From positions 11,599,001-11,663,000 of the forward strand of contig OX419755.1 of the NCBI GenBank assembly GCA_948567375.1: a DNA stretch of 64,000 bases, given 5' to 3'. Every line of letters starts with the position of its first letter. The stretch's first letter is position 1. This DNA is from Lunularia cruciata (taxonomy: Eukaryota; Streptophyta; Marchantiopsida; Lunulariales; Lunulariaceae). Both the position numbers and the translations under genes were made by a program. The notes beneath the pieces were generated by a model. It was not told the origin of the DNA and did no database searches. It was given only the letters and a program-made list of their open reading frames with translations. Below are positions 34,266 to 46,420 of the stretch, one piece after another.

Positions 34266-35220
34266 TCAGGATATTCTTTCCTTCATTTTTTTATTCATAT
34301 TTGTACATGTGTAAGAGTAATCTGTCTTATCCTCCAAGGACATCAATTTTTGTACCCAAGCTTGCTGACTGTCTTCCTGTACCATTTGTTCTTTCACGAG
34401 AATCCTATAACTGTGTACCTCAAACTCTACTCGTAGAACAGGGAGTAACCCATACCTTAGGAAATAAGAAATCTCCTTCATAGTGATCTTATGCATAGTA
34501 CAACAGGCACACAATGCTACTGGCAATTTGGTATACCAAATCATTTGGTAGTCCTTTGTTGTTATCCTTCTGGTTGAGCACCATGCCTATTGCTAATGAG
34601 GATGTATGAACATATACATGAAAATTATTCTCCCAATTAGGTGCCCTTATCATGGGTGCTTTGACCAATTTCACCTTCCGTGCCATGAAGGCTCTCTGGT
34701 CCTTCATCAAGATGTATTCCTTGGTCCTCTTTAACAACTTTGTGAGGGGTGCCGCTAGGATTGCATAGTTTGCAATGAACCTCTTGTAATACCCTATATG
34801 GCTAAGGAATGCTCATTGTTCACTCAAATGTCTCAGTGATTCCAAGGCCTAGATCACCTTCAGCTCCACTTCCAAGCCTCTACCTAATACCCAATGTCCG
34901 GGTATCCTACCCAACATCATCACAAAGTAACACTTCTCCAGATATAAAGATAATCTGGTTGCTTGACATCTTCAAATGTATTCCTAAGGGAGGAAAGGTG
35001 GTCCATCCTTAAGCCAAAATTAAAAAAAATGTCAATCAAAATTTCTATAAACATCTGTAAGTAATCCTTGACGATGGTGGTGGCCATCCAGCCAAATGTT
35101 GTAAAGGCATTGCTTAGACCAAATGGCATTTGGTTGTAAGCATAAGTCCCCCAATAGGTATTGAAGGTTGGGTCCCTATCTTTTTCCGATATTGAGACCT
35201 AATAATATCTCAAAAAACCA
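34266..35220 (-). pseudogene. Ty3/gypsy reverse transcriptase and RNase H fragment
   Basis: On the minus strand 35129 opens MPFGLSNAFTTF, followed by FIEILIDIFFNFGLRMDHLS. This is the Ty3 RT palm, where the second catalytic Asp of the IDD motif is replaced by Ile. Further on, 34737-34489 reads LMKDQRAFMARKVKLVKAPM and NFHVYVHTSSLAIGMVL, the connection and RNase H start. Stops and shifts separate the pieces. Neither gag, integrase nor LTRs were found beside it, so it is an orphan relic, different in sequence from families A and C. Confidence 0.75.
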
Positions 35221-35469
35221 TCTAGGAAATTATAGCATTCATGTCCCACAACCTAATCTAGAATGGTGTTGGTGAGGTAAAGAGTGAAGATCAGGCCACT
35301 TTAAAATAGTGTTTCCCCTATAATTCCTATATTAGCTTAATTTATGGTCAAAATGGATTTTAATATAGGGAAAATGGGTCCCATTGTGAAAAGCCACCAT
35401 TGCAAGATAAACAACAAGACTACAATACTTTACTTACAATGGACATTGTAACTTCTTGAATTATTTTGA

Positions 35470-37146
35470 TTGAAGGATTCCTTCTAATGAGAAATCAGTC
35501 AGATTATGGCAGTATTCATTCTTTTCCCATCTAATGATCAAAAATTCTGATTCAATAGTTGCAATATTGGGAAAAAACTGCAATACCTCCACAAAAATCA
35601 TAAAGTGTTTTGAAACGACCTTTTGCAAAGTTAGTTCTGTCCAGTTTACACTCATTGATAGCAAAACTGAATATAGGTTCTTCTCTATATGCGAACAAAA
35701 GCTATTGGTTGCTTTGCTCAATTTGCTCAATAGCAGTCTCCAACCCACACGTTTGAGATGAGCCTTGAATCTATTCACACAAATGCTAACAGCAGTTGGT
35801 TGTAGTTGGACAAGCATGATAAAAATCACTAGTAAATTCTCCACACATTGCCTGCAATTTCATTATGATCATTCATGCTAGCAATAATATTGTTGACACA
35901 ATCAATGAGTCCAGCAAGCAGACCAGCAATGGAACCCTTTACATCAGTGACCTCATCCGCTTCAATTTTATGTTGCGTTGTATTGATAACAAATGAGCCC
36001 AGATCATTGATGAACATGAAAGAATCTGTATGTTATGTTGAGAATACACCTTGAACCACTAGCAGTGTCTCCATATGGCACTTAAGCAGGTCAATTCTTC
36101 ATCACCATCATATGGTTTGCTAATAGGGCACAACTTTGAAAGTGTCACGATAATGCCCTCAATCTGAGCTTGCTGTTGGCACAGCAATGGTGTGTGACCT
36201 TGGAGTCACATAACCACTTTTGAAAAACTCAGTTGAGACTTTGTCCAAGCATATCATAAGCATCCACTAGCCCAAGCTTGCATGCAAGATTATTTTCATC
36301 CAAGTATTCCATGATTTCAAAACAATGTGGTTCAAGAAATGTTATCAATTTCTTCAAAGAACACCAAAGAGTATCCACAAACTTGAGGCAAGCACATTTC
36401 AGCCGGGTTATAAGATTGAACTGACACCGGAGATATGAGACTAATGACGTAAGAATTTTGAAAAAACTTATTGTATAGTTTCAATTACTCAGCTTGAATG
36501 ACAATATAAAATTGATGGAGTGCACACGATACTCAAATAATTGGATAAGATGCAGCTCAATAAAATAATTTAGCAATGCTTGAAAACCACCCTATATTGT
36601 GTGCTTGCCGTATATGCTAACTGACAGCATTTGGAATTTTCAGTCCCAAATGACCATCTCGAGTGCCTTGACAATTGTATTATAGACAACTTTAGAAATC
36701 TTACAATAAAAGGATGACACTGCAAGCAAATGAGATTTACACATTTTGTTGTTGTAGAAAAATTGCAAAAAACCATCCAGATAGGATGTTCCCTGCTTAG
36801 AACCAACATCAAGAGCCAAAGAAAATGCCCAGCAGTTAGATAACAATTTTAAGAGCTTCTATATGTTCACCACATAGACAATGTGAATATATGCCACATA
36901 CTACCCTTTGCTACACATTGAAGGAACTCTATTAGAAACATATTTTGTAGCATTGGCCAGACAAGATGCCATTCTAAACAATGGGCTAGAGAAAACAAAA
37001 CAAACAATGAGATTTAAACATAAAAACGACTTACTCTCAACCTTGTAAGCCTCAATATTGCAATCTTTATCATCTACTACCATATCATCTTCAAAGGGAT
37101 CATTGTCTTTGAAGAGCTCAAACATGTTGAGCACCTTGTTATGAGT
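35470..37146 (-). pseudogene. hAT-like transposase, C-terminal part
   Basis: Minus-strand relic. The frame 37134-36901 encodes LNMFELFKDNDPFEDDMVVD, continuous in sense with the N-terminal part at 41017-41440 once the 3.8 kb insertion is removed. The frame 36846-36640 has SNCWAFSLALDVGSKQGTSY and a following LLAV, the start of the RNase-H-like core in a group of hAT-like/DUF659-type transposases. Downstream text includes DTLWCSLKKLITFLEPHCFE. Stops and frame changes are frequent. The group assignment is from remembered motif similarity. Confidence 0.6.
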
Positions 37147-37942
37147 AAAAGTGTGACAACTTGGCTTGTATCACTTTTGTGGTAATCAATAAGTAAAATT
37201 TTGTTCCCATAGAGATACAAGTCAAAAATGGTCAAATACAAAGTAAATAGTAACAATAGTTCTTCTTGGTTGCATCTTTAAGCCCTCAGGTAGAAACCAC
37301 ACCTAGAAGAGAGTAACAAGCACTGACTTGCAGTCTTGTCACAAATTAACACTCCACAATCACAACTCCATCAAATCTTTCCAAACAATCTTGATTGCAA
37401 TGATTCAGATTTTCTTGAAGAAGGCTATTTCACTACAAAAAAAACTCATCTCAAAATTGCGTTCCACCCCTCCACTAAAGGCACTTCTTTGATCAAAATT
37501 GCTTTGCATCAATCTCACACTATGCTCACCAATGCAAAATACTACCAACACTACAATTCTTGTAAGATCTATCAAGGCATCGCTTTGATTGCACTTCACT
37601 CAAGATCAAACACACATAATGAAGATCAGCGCTATGGAATCCAACATCTAACAAGCTCACTAACTTGCACTTTGAAATTCTCCAAACACTCACAAACACA
37701 CACACAAGATTGATACTTAGAATTAAGCTGAAATGACAAGCATTGAGTTACAACACTTCACTTTATCAACTTCAAAAGTGAAATACTGAACAACACAACA
37801 CTGCAAATGCTTCCTTTAAATAGACTAAGCACTTTGACAATTATCTAACTAGAATATCATTCTATAACAAATTTACCAACTTGTAGATCCAAAATGACAA
37901 TTCACCTCTTCATATCTGCCTTTTCAAATCTCAAAACTATTA

Positions 37943-40288
37943 CTACTCCAATCTAACGTCAACCTCAACTTCTACTTCCAAACTTGATTCTACTTCATGA
38001 ACTTTTACTTCTTTGCTACAATCTTCAACTAAGATCATGAGTAATCTATATACATCTTTATCCTTGTGATCCACTCTCTTCTAATAACCCAAGTAATTCA
38101 CCCAAAGACACTTACAGTCCTACTTCTCTTACTTTGGGTCAAATATTGTTCTTTGTCTTCTTACTCTGAAGTTCATCTAACTCCTTTCTTGCTAAAATCT
38201 AATCTGAGACAAACCTTCTCTCCTGCTTCTAACATCTTCCTATCTACTCTCTCCCTTAAACTAATCAATAACCTATTCAAATTTATATCCTTTGCTTTCT
38301 TCTTCCTCTTCTTCGGCACGAGCAATTTCAATTTGTCCAATCTTAATTCCTCCAACTGAACTTTAGATATGGTACTGAGCATCACCTTCACTCTCACTAC
38401 TACTTCATCAACTATCTTTGGCCTAGGTATCTTCAGTTTTTCTCTTTTTACCTACAACTCCTCCCTATAAATCTTTGCCTTGTCTTCCAACTCTTCTTTC
38501 AACACTTCCTTCTTCTTTGCATTTTGTCTTAGTTGTGGTTCCGTTCCTCTTATTAAACCTTGCAATCTTTCCTCCTCTTGACCTTGCACATTCAATTCTC
38601 TTTGCCAAGCTTGATCTTTCTCTACCGCACTTGTTTTCAAGCTATCCAACTCTTGTTCCATCATTGTTGCCATAGCCTTCAAATGAATAACTTCTACTCA
38701 AGTGTCATGTACTTCCACCCTTAATCTTTCAGTCTTTGCCATCTGCTCTTGTCAATCTTTGTCTTTCTTTGCCATTACTTTGCCTTTCTTTACAAAGTCT
38801 TCCGTCAGGCTCCCAATTTCCTTCCTCCTTACTTCTACCATAGCCTAAAGTTCTTCTACTTCCTTTTCCCCTTGAATTAACTTCCTTCTCAACTCAGAAA
38901 TTTCTTCACTCATCTATTGTACTACTCTCAATTCATCCTTCAACTCTGAATGACTTCCCCTCAACTCTTCTCTCTTCTTCTTCTTCAACTGCAATAATAG
39001 TGGATAGACAATCTTTGACCAAAGATTGTCTCCTACAAAAGATTGTCTACAAGTATTCCACCCCATCAAAGTCTCCTACAATTTCTTGATCTTTGGGCTC
39101 TACATCCTTCACTTCTTCTATGTAAGCTTTACTCCAAAGTCTTGATCTTCTTACCTTCAGAGGCATTTCATCCAAGCTTTCTCCTTCTTCATCTACTAGA
39201 CCCGCTTTACTCGGTTTTGCAACTACATAATATGCACTTCTCTTTGATCTCATCCCTTTTTGGAACTCCAACTTCAGCTTGGCTTCTTGGGTTTCTTCAA
39301 TCTCTATCTGTGGTATTTTCAGACAAGGAATATATCCTCTTCCCATGCAATAAATTGTAGCATGGAACTCCTGATGTTCTTCCTCAACATCATTCTCTCT
39401 TTGTTGCTGAACTTCAGGTTCATCTTCACTTCCATTGCTTGACTCTTCACTTTGCAGCGTGAGCTCTGGTTCTTCCACTTTGCTCGAGCCTTCTAACTTA
39501 TACTCAGCTTTTCCCTCTGATTCTTCAGCTCTTGATGACTCATTGATCACTACAATGTTGTGCTTTGGGTTCACCTTCCTTATCTTTTTGGGCTGAATTG
39601 GTGACACCATCTCCTCAAGATGACTTCTTTTCTTTGTCTTTGGAATAGTCATTGTTACTCTCATGTGTTGGCATGTTCTTGCATAGTGCTCATCACTACT
39701 TTGGATATGTCTGATGTACTACTGCTCATCCTCATCTGCTTCTTTTCTCAAATTTGGATGAAAGTGAGATACAATCTTCTTCCGCTCCGCCTCCTTCATC
39801 AGATTCAACCCAAAGGAGAAATGTGTTGTGAACAGAACCAAATAGTGTGAAGCTGCTTGATCTCTCTAACTCCAAACCATCTACCGCTTTCACTAGTGAA
39901 AACAATTCACCCAATTCACAGGTGCTCTTACAAACATCTGGTAGAAGAATACTGTCTAGTGCTTCATCACGTACGTGGTCCAAATTGGCTTGAAGAGTGC
40001 CATCATTGTCCCAAAAATACTTTGCCTTACTGGGTCTCAATAAGTATTGACTTTATACCTGTTATTTGTACGTGGCACAATGAAGGAATTGCGGATTTCT
40101 GCAGTCTCCTCTACAAACTCTCCCTTCCCAAGGAATGTAGCCTTGGTTTCATCACCAGCCTCTCTCTCTAGAACTAATCACCAATCTGACTCTGTCCATC
40201 AAGCCGGATTGTCTCTCTCCCCTTCTTCCTTGGGCCCCTCCTCCCAATTGCTTGCAGCTACTTCTGCCATGAACCTTGGAAAACTCAA
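37943..40288 (-). pseudogene. Element-encoded coiled-coil protein, copy 2
   Basis: This is homologous to the 9185-11494 frame, about 782 codons long if unbroken. The start codon is TTG in place of ATG (40288-40286) within the conserved GGAACTAGAAC context. The N-terminal domain is damaged by stops but still reads YVMKH, FF.QMF, APVNWV and IVSHFHPNLR. The acidic middle part is open at 39664-39047 (EEPELTLQS shared with copy 1) and runs through the place of copy 1's second stop. Coiled-coil pieces (EQELDSLKTSAVEKDQAWQR and KAKDINLNRLLISL) follow with shifts. The end matches copy 1 (EVDVRLE then stop). It is non-functional, but valuable for deducing the ancestral gene. Confidence 0.78.
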
Positions 40289-40689
40289 GTTCTAGTTCCA
40301 GGCCAAAAAAGTGATCCAAAGTCTACTAAGAACTTCAATCCTTGCATCTAACCTTTGAATCACATGATTTCTCATTGCGAGTGAGAGACTCTTCTTCTCA
40401 CCCCTCATTGGCATCATGCAATCTCTCACTTGTGGTAGCTAGAAGATAATTCTTCCATCTCTTGGATGCAAGATTCTACCTCCCTCAGGATTGTTAAACA
40501 TCAAACTCTTGGATGCTTCTTGTACAGGCACTCCTTCAGATCAACTACTCATTGGCTTAGGTTACTTGTGTGACATTTCAAAATCCTTTTGACAAAGTCT
40601 TGATTTTATAGTTCTTTGCTGCATGGTTGTTCCTCTATCACTCTTCATTGATAATCACACATTTTGCATGAGTTACTCCTAGCACTATC

Positions 40690-40722
40690 AAGTTTAGCCG
40701 CTTGCGCCAAGCGGCTAAACTT
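40690..40722. repeat. Perfect 15 bp stem, 3-base loop hairpin in the element 5' leader
   Basis: AAGTTTAGCCGCTTG (40690-40704), loop CGC, then CAAGCGGCTAAACTT (40708-40722). Both arms match at every base. The corresponding place in copy 1 (about 8776-8800) has only a weak GACCG...CGGTC pairing. Confidence 0.9.
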
Positions 40723-41016
40723 ATGATCTTAGCCATTTTCTTGCTTTTACTTTCTTGGTTGATAAACTCAAAGGAAAGTTGTTATTCTATCTTTGCATCG
40801 GTTTGATCACCCCAAGGCAAATTTTCCTTACTTTGGGTTTCCCTATGACAAGTCCAATCCAAGTTCTTCTTTCTTGACATGAAGTCAATTTACTTTGGGT
40901 TCAACCCAAAAACACAATTCTCCTTCTTTTGTCACCATTCAAGTTCAATACAACTTTGATTGTACACTTCTTCTTCAAAATATGACAAAACCAAAAAATA
41001 TGTGTACCACAAAAAG

Positions 41017-41440
41017 CACACAAGTCATCATTGGGATTGAATAGCATGTCACCAGTTATGACATCAACAATGTCTTTGTTAGTGGTGAACAAGATTGGAT
41101 TCTCACAATCAAAATGAGCATGGAGAGTATTGTTCCAACAAATCAATTCATCAAAATACGCCTTCTTCTTCTCATAAAAAGAGTCTCATATGCACAAAAG
41201 GATTCTTTGTGTTGCTTCATCATGTATTTTTTGATGTTATGTCCTTGAAAAGGAATTAAAGTATTGAACACTAGTAGTAAGTGCATGTTTTTGTGACTTA
41301 CGGACAAAAATGTTAGAAGAAGTGAGTCCAATCTTAACACAAAACATGCAATGTGGAAAAATGACCTTCTTAGTGTCAAGATCTACCTCATATACCTCTA
41401 AAAAATGCTACAAGCCATGCTTGATCTTATGGAATGGTGT
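41017..41440 (-). pseudogene. hAT-like transposase, N-terminal part
   Basis: On the minus strand near 41360-41320 the reading KKVIFPHCMFCVKIG resembles the Cys pair of a BED-type zinc finger at the start of hAT transposases. The frame 41146-40901 encodes DIVDVITGDMLFNPNDDLCA just before the insertion border. The sense continues at 37146. A one-base shift and several stops are present. Confidence 0.55.
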
Positions 41441-41449
41441 TTCAACACC

Positions 41450-43006
41450 TTTCTTTGTTATTCTAGATCAACAAGTTCACAATGGATATCATACAATACC
41501 AAAACTATTCATAGAATATATTTTGTGCTCATATATTTATGTCCATATATTTGCTTTATGTAGGGTCCAGCTCAAGGGTTAATATAGGGTTTGTGGGGTT
41601 TTTCCCCAAAAAGGTCTACAATAAAGTGGCATGGTGATGATCCTTCTTTATGGTTGCATTGAGTTTATGGAAATTTTAACACACACAAATCTCACCAATC
41701 TTCTTCTTGGGCACTACAACAATAGATTATGCCCATTTGCTACTAAGTATGGGAAAAATAATAAAATAATTCTAGCACAAAAGTACTTATCTAAATTTAT
41801 TTTTCTTTCACCAACTATGAGTACTTAGGGTTGTCAATGTCTGACCAGTACCACTCCTTCTTCCAAATCTATCTTATGTTCACCAATTGCAAAGGAAGAC
41901 CCGGCATTTACTTTATCTTCAAGGGAAAGACATCTTGATACTCCATGACCAAGGCATTGTAAGCTTTGTACTCTTCCTCACTCACAAACTTAGAAATATT
42001 TAGTGATCTTCCTTTTGCTACTATCATGTCCTTGCAATCATCAAGGTTGAAAATGCCCTCCACATGGCTTACATGCCTTATTGGTAAGAGAGCTAAATTA
42101 TCCTCCTTACTATTGGGTTAATCACTCCCTTTGGCCTCATCTTCTATTTCATAACACTCAAGGTAGTTCACCATATCATCTCTTGAAGAGTCTTTGACAT
42201 CATCTGAAGTTTCTTTGGTGTACTCTTTTGATGACAACATTTCTCCCACATGTAGAATATTCTTCCAGTAGACCAATACTGATTTGGAACTCATAAACAT
42301 TGGGTCTAGAAAATGTAGTGTGTGCTTATTCTATTCTATGTTTACATGTGCACCTTACAACCACAATCTCCCTATAACTAGTGAGTAATTGGTTTTTGTC
42401 ACTAGATGAAGGATGATGTAATCAAGGTGGAAGGTCACTCAATTGATTGTGGTAGAAACCTTCATCAACATGCCCATGGGGTCTCCTTCTTGTTTGATCT
42501 ACACATTAGGGATTTTTGGTGTGGGTTTGAAAGTATTATACTCCAATTTGTGATTTGTTTCCTCTATCATGATGTTAACTCCTAAGCCTAAATCAATGTA
42601 GACCGGTTGGATCATACAACCTTTGATCCTTCTTTCTACTTTTGGAGATCCCAAGTCCTCCAATTCTATATGGTAAATGGCAGGAAGATTTAATTGGTTC
42701 CTTGTATATGTCTACAAAGAGCCAAGGCTAATTACTTTTTTTATAGCTTGCTATCCTTCCATAATATTTTGAACTTGACATTGGCTTGAAGGACCCCAAG
42801 TCTACAATAATGTTATATTGTGATACTCTCAACAACAAACTAGCTCTACATTGCTTCTTCTTGAGTGTGTTGTTCATTGCAAAAGACTTCATTAAAGTGG
42901 AAGTCTATATTGTATGTCCTCCTACCATTGCCTATGTAGATCTCATAAAGCCTCCTTTTATGGTATTTTTATCTTTTGATTAGGATATATTAGGCCAATG
43001 GGTAGT
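41450..43006 (-). pseudogene. Decayed Ty3/gypsy protease and RT start
   Basis: On the minus strand near 42605-42570 a retropepsin-like YIDLGLGVNIM follows a spacer. Near 41950-41910 YQDVFPL matches the pre-RT motif. Near 41717-41692 the reading PKKKIG is the first RT block. The element is interrupted at 43007 by a solo family-A LTR; its gag continues at 43424 and beyond. It differs from families A and C. Confidence 0.6.
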
Positions 43007-43138
43007 TTTAAAAGACCAAGACTGAGGAGAGAAATAGGAGAATAGAAGATCACATTGAGACACTTGAGTGTGGGAAACTCTAAATGCCTAGTATGAGCTT
43101 TAGCTCTACTATTTATAGGGAGTATACAAGGCTCTTGA

Positions 43139-43158
43139 GAAGATTCTCAAGAAACTTC
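43139..43158. promoter_or_regulatory. TATA-proximal heat-shock-element-like pairs in the solo LTR
   Basis: GAA at 43139, TTC at 43144, GAA at 43151 and TTC at 43156 form two inverted pairs. They lie about 21 bases upstream (in LTR sense) of the TATA box at 43109-43117, the same layout as in the LTR ending at 51931. Confidence 0.5.
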
Positions 43159-43259
43159 CTTGAGCCGCTTAGTTGGAGTGCAAGCCAAGTTAATCCAAAA
43201 GCTTCTCAAGAAGCTTCCTTCTAAAAATTGTCTACTTGGCATACAAGCTAAGCTAGTTG

Positions 43260-43277
43260 GAAGCTTCTAGAAACTTC
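43260..43277. promoter_or_regulatory. Perfect four-unit heat-shock element in the solo LTR
   Basis: GAA-gc-TTC-ta-GAA-ac-TTC. Four alternating units at exact 5-base spacing satisfy the heat-shock factor consensus, which needs three. This is the best single match in the window. Confidence 0.6.
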
Positions 43278-43423
43278 TTACTTGGAGTGCAAGCTAAGCT
43301 ATCTAGGAATCATTCCAAGAAGCTTCCTAGATACTTTGAGAATATTCTAGACTAATTTGGTCTATTTTCTACTTTTTTAGTCCTAACTAACTTCATCACT
43401 AAACTCTATATTGTTATAGTAGT

Positions 43424-44200
43424 GATGACAAAGACAATTGAGTTTTAACAATGGACCTTGGCAAAGATCTTTGTTATCCTTCTTGATTTGAAAGATATGT
43501 GTGTGATGTCTAAGTATGACTATCCTCAAGTGTCAAGTCCCTTCCAACTTAGCCACTTCCTCTCTTATTTGTCCTCTCCAAATTTCTTCTTCCAAGAGGT
43601 CTTGGACTTCTCTTTGTATGTATGGAAGATACTTTGGATTAGCCTTGCTTGTCATTTTGGCTTCCCTTGGCACAAAGATATCTTCTCTTTGTGCCAATGA
43701 CAGTCCCTTCTCACTATTCTTCCTTTCTCCCTTGTGCTTGATTTTGGCTAGAAGCATTAACTCACTCTCAAATAAGATTTTCTTTGCTTGGTTCCACTTC
43801 CGCCTTGGCTACAAAGACTTGCTTGACTCCAATGAACAAGAATTGCTTCCTTCCTTCTTTCTTGAGTGTCTACACAATTTAATTTTTGATCTAGCCATCC
43901 ATTTTCTAACAAGAGAAGTGCATCCCCCTCATCCAATTTTTCCAAGTGACATACTGCACATCCATACCCATTATGGTAGAAGGAAGGGTAGGTATAAAAC
44001 TGACTAGTGATCTTGGGAGAGGGAGTCGGAGACAATTCACCCTCACATGATTTGGCATTTTGTAGTTATTATAGAATGGTGTGTAAGCAATCTATCTCCT
44101 GGACTTTGGACAGTGTAACAACCAATGTCCAAGGGCTCCATAATTGTAGTTGCGCCACAAGTAGCATTTGTCTTAAAGGCAGAATTCTCCTCTCTGGCTT
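43424..44200 (-). pseudogene. Decayed gag of a minus-strand Ty3/gypsy element
   Basis: Minus frames 44035-43757 and 43757-43533 encode a charged gag-like protein (YGCAVCHLEKLDEG, PKYLPYIQREVQDLLEEEIW). Just upstream, near 44150-44110, the reading YNYGALGHWLLHCP is a zinc knuckle whose first cysteines are mutated. The order knuckle, spacer, protease, RT (continuing at 43006-41450) fits one element. Confidence 0.55.
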
Positions 44201-44943
44201 GTTAGTAACATACTCCCCATGTAGGTATCAAGGAATGGCCAAAGAGAGGTGTGATTTGTGTTGGGAAGGATTTATTGTACCACAAAGACTTGGTTTATTG
44301 TACGACAAAGACTTGGTTTATTGTACGACAAAGACTTGGATCCTCCATGTAGTACTCATGTTCTTCCCAAGTGAGTCCCATTCAACCTAATGTATTGATG
44401 AAGAGGGTTGATTTGTCATATACTTTGTGGTAGCATGTCTTGACTTACTACATGTTATACACCAAATATGGTCACCAGATGTGGTGACCATATTTTTATA
44501 ATTTTTACTCATTTGCATTAATTGCACCTTTGTTGAAAACATAGGATAGCCTAATCCAATGTTTAGGAAGGAAAGTTCTTAGTTGAAGGGTTCTTCAAAG
44601 TTGTGGCTATCTACCCAAAATATTGAGTGAAGAGTCCAAAGGTAAAGGCCTGCTAAAGGAAGAATGAAAAGTCAAATATGAACCCAAAGGTTGTTCAAAG
44701 TTGAATGACTTTGGTGTAGAGTAACTTTGGCCCAAACACGATCATAACCAAGGAACTTCATCTTGAAGAACTTCAGCCAAATGACTTCACTTTAAATGCA
44801 CTTTGGCCCAGATCTGCTAGACACCAAGGACCATACATAACTTCTTGGATGGTATGCTGAGACAATAATCAGCCAAAGAAGAGTTGATTATCAATGAATA
44901 CTAGAATGTAGGAAGCGTAATGGAAGCTATCCATATAGTGGAC
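44201..44943. other. Unassigned DNA with a 23 bp triple repeat
   Basis: TTTATTGTACGACAAAGACT plus TGG is repeated three times in tandem at 44271-44339 (one base differs in the first unit). The rest is AT-rich, without a recognised gene, and probably belongs to the 5' part of the minus-strand Ty3 relic. Confidence 0.6.
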
Positions 44944-44945
44944 TA

Positions 44946-45639
44946 TGATCCGGCCTGTCTCTCACTCAAGATGAACCTCTAATGGCTATTATGGTAGCGC
45001 ACCATGGACTTAGAAGGCAAAGAAGCTCAACTCATCATACTCCTCCAAGGCTAACACTCCAAGACTCAAGACATTGCTCACTAAAGAACTCAATGAGAGA
45101 GAGATAGTTGCAAATGAAAGGATGATAAGTACCTCCTTTCCCCTAGTTTATGTCCTTGTGAAATAGTGACACACCAAAGTTACTAATTATTGGAGTAACT
45201 GAAGTTACTAGGGTAAAAGTCAAATAAAGTAAAAAAACTAAAGGAATATCCATACTCATGGGAATATTCTCCTAAGCATGTGGTCTTATCTTGACCCAAC
45301 CACTAAGTCAAGGATTCTTCACATGGGCTATCCTTGAACTACAGAAAAATCTAAAACAAAAAGGCTTGTGGGTCAAGAGTTCTTAATTCTTTCCTCAAAG
45401 CCAAACACCTAGGAATAATACCAAGTCAATACACTAGAATCCAAAATAATGGTGCTCATATTTTCTACTTCCTCTAAAGTAAGATCCTCTTTATCTTATC
45501 TATGACTAGCTTTAACTAATCATGACTAACTCAGAACCATCCTTTATCTCTATATAATATAATATAAAATATTTCTCAATTACTTGTAATATTAAACTAA
45601 ATATCACAATACCACACACATGAACAAATGGGTGTTACA
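44946..45639 (-). mobile_element. Solo family-C LTR
   Basis: About 694 bp matching the two LTRs of the 54.7-62.5 kb element, in the same orientation, from CCGGCCTGTCTCTCACTCAA to AAATGGGTGTTACA. It is more diverged than those two are from each other. No primer site or gag adjoins it and no matching target duplication was found, so it is a solo or truncated LTR. Confidence 0.8.
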
Positions 45640-46415
45640 AGATGTATTAGAACCAATGAGGTGAGGTGAGCCTCAAAGTCCGTAGGAGGAGACCACAATT
45701 TTGGACTTACTAGATGAACTAGATAAGTCCCTATGAAACAAGAGAAAAAATGTTGCGAGTTGGTAGACGTTATGGGACCCTCTATGGGACCCAAGGATAT
45801 TGACTAGAGTCACAAAAGGAAGGTGATCCAAGAAGTGGGAAATGGCTTGGGAACTCCAAGTCTAGCAAGAACAAAGCACAAATGAAGAGATAAGACCCAC
45901 CTAGCCTTGACTTCAAGGACATCCGAACAAGCAAGAGTTCAATTGCCAGAATAAGTAATGGAGCTAATTAATCAATGGATAGATGGTAAAATCACTCTAG
46001 GGGATGAATTCTTGTATTTTATGTTTTCCTCTCAAGCCCCAAGAGCCCATAGAGAAGGTGATTATTGCCCCATAGATTAAAAACATAAATGGGTTAGAAA
46101 GCTACACTTGGGAGATTATGGTGATATGAGCACCTAAACAAGAAGCTAATCCACCACCAAAGCTTATCAAAATTTACTTGCAAGATCCCCATGGTTTCCA
46201 AGAATAGTAATAGCTAGTAGTTCCTCTAAGTCATGGGTCCAACTATAATCCCATCACAATTATCACCTTCCCATTGTTCATGTCATTTTGGCCACCAGGA
46301 CTCATCAACATGCATCAAGTTGAGGAGGTGATTGAAGTGTTTGTCAAGTAGATAAAGAATGTTATGTATAGTTTCTTCTCCCAATCAAACTTGATGTAGG
46401 ATATGCAAAAGGAGG
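45640..46415. other. No gene recognised
   Basis: AT-rich sequence with no long open frame, ending at the TATTT target duplication of the next element. The DNA resuming at 51937 is its continuation before insertion. Confidence 0.45.
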
Positions 46416-46420
46416 TATTT

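Larger units (their letters stand above)
37152..41011 (-). mobile_element. Unclassified 3.8 kb element, copy 2
   Basis: The element is 3860 bp. On the plus strand it begins TGTGACAACTTGG and ends GTGTACCACA, flanked by AAAAG at 37147-37151 and 41012-41016, a perfect 5 bp duplication. In sense orientation both ends match copy 1 (TGTGGTAC at the start, TTGTCACA at the end). The 5' leader, coding frame and the ~600 bp 3' region all align with copy 1. As in copy 1 no LTRs or polymerase are seen. It interrupts the hAT-like transposase relic. Confidence 0.82.
43007..43418 (-). mobile_element. Solo family-A LTR
   Basis: This 412 bp sequence, reversed, matches family-A LTRs end to end, with mutated tips (TATAACAATATAG...GGTCTTTTAAA). 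It is flanked by GTAGT at 43002-43006 and 43419-43423, a perfect 5 bp target duplication, so it arose by LTR-LTR recombination. It sits inside the minus-strand Ty3 relic. A TATA-like CTATTTATA (read reversed as TATAAATAG) lies at 43109-43117. Confidence 0.9.

Noticed and set aside
44941-45644. Target duplication around the solo family-C LTR
   Set aside because: Bases on the left (GGAC/GACTA) and right (AGATG) do not match at any plausible border.
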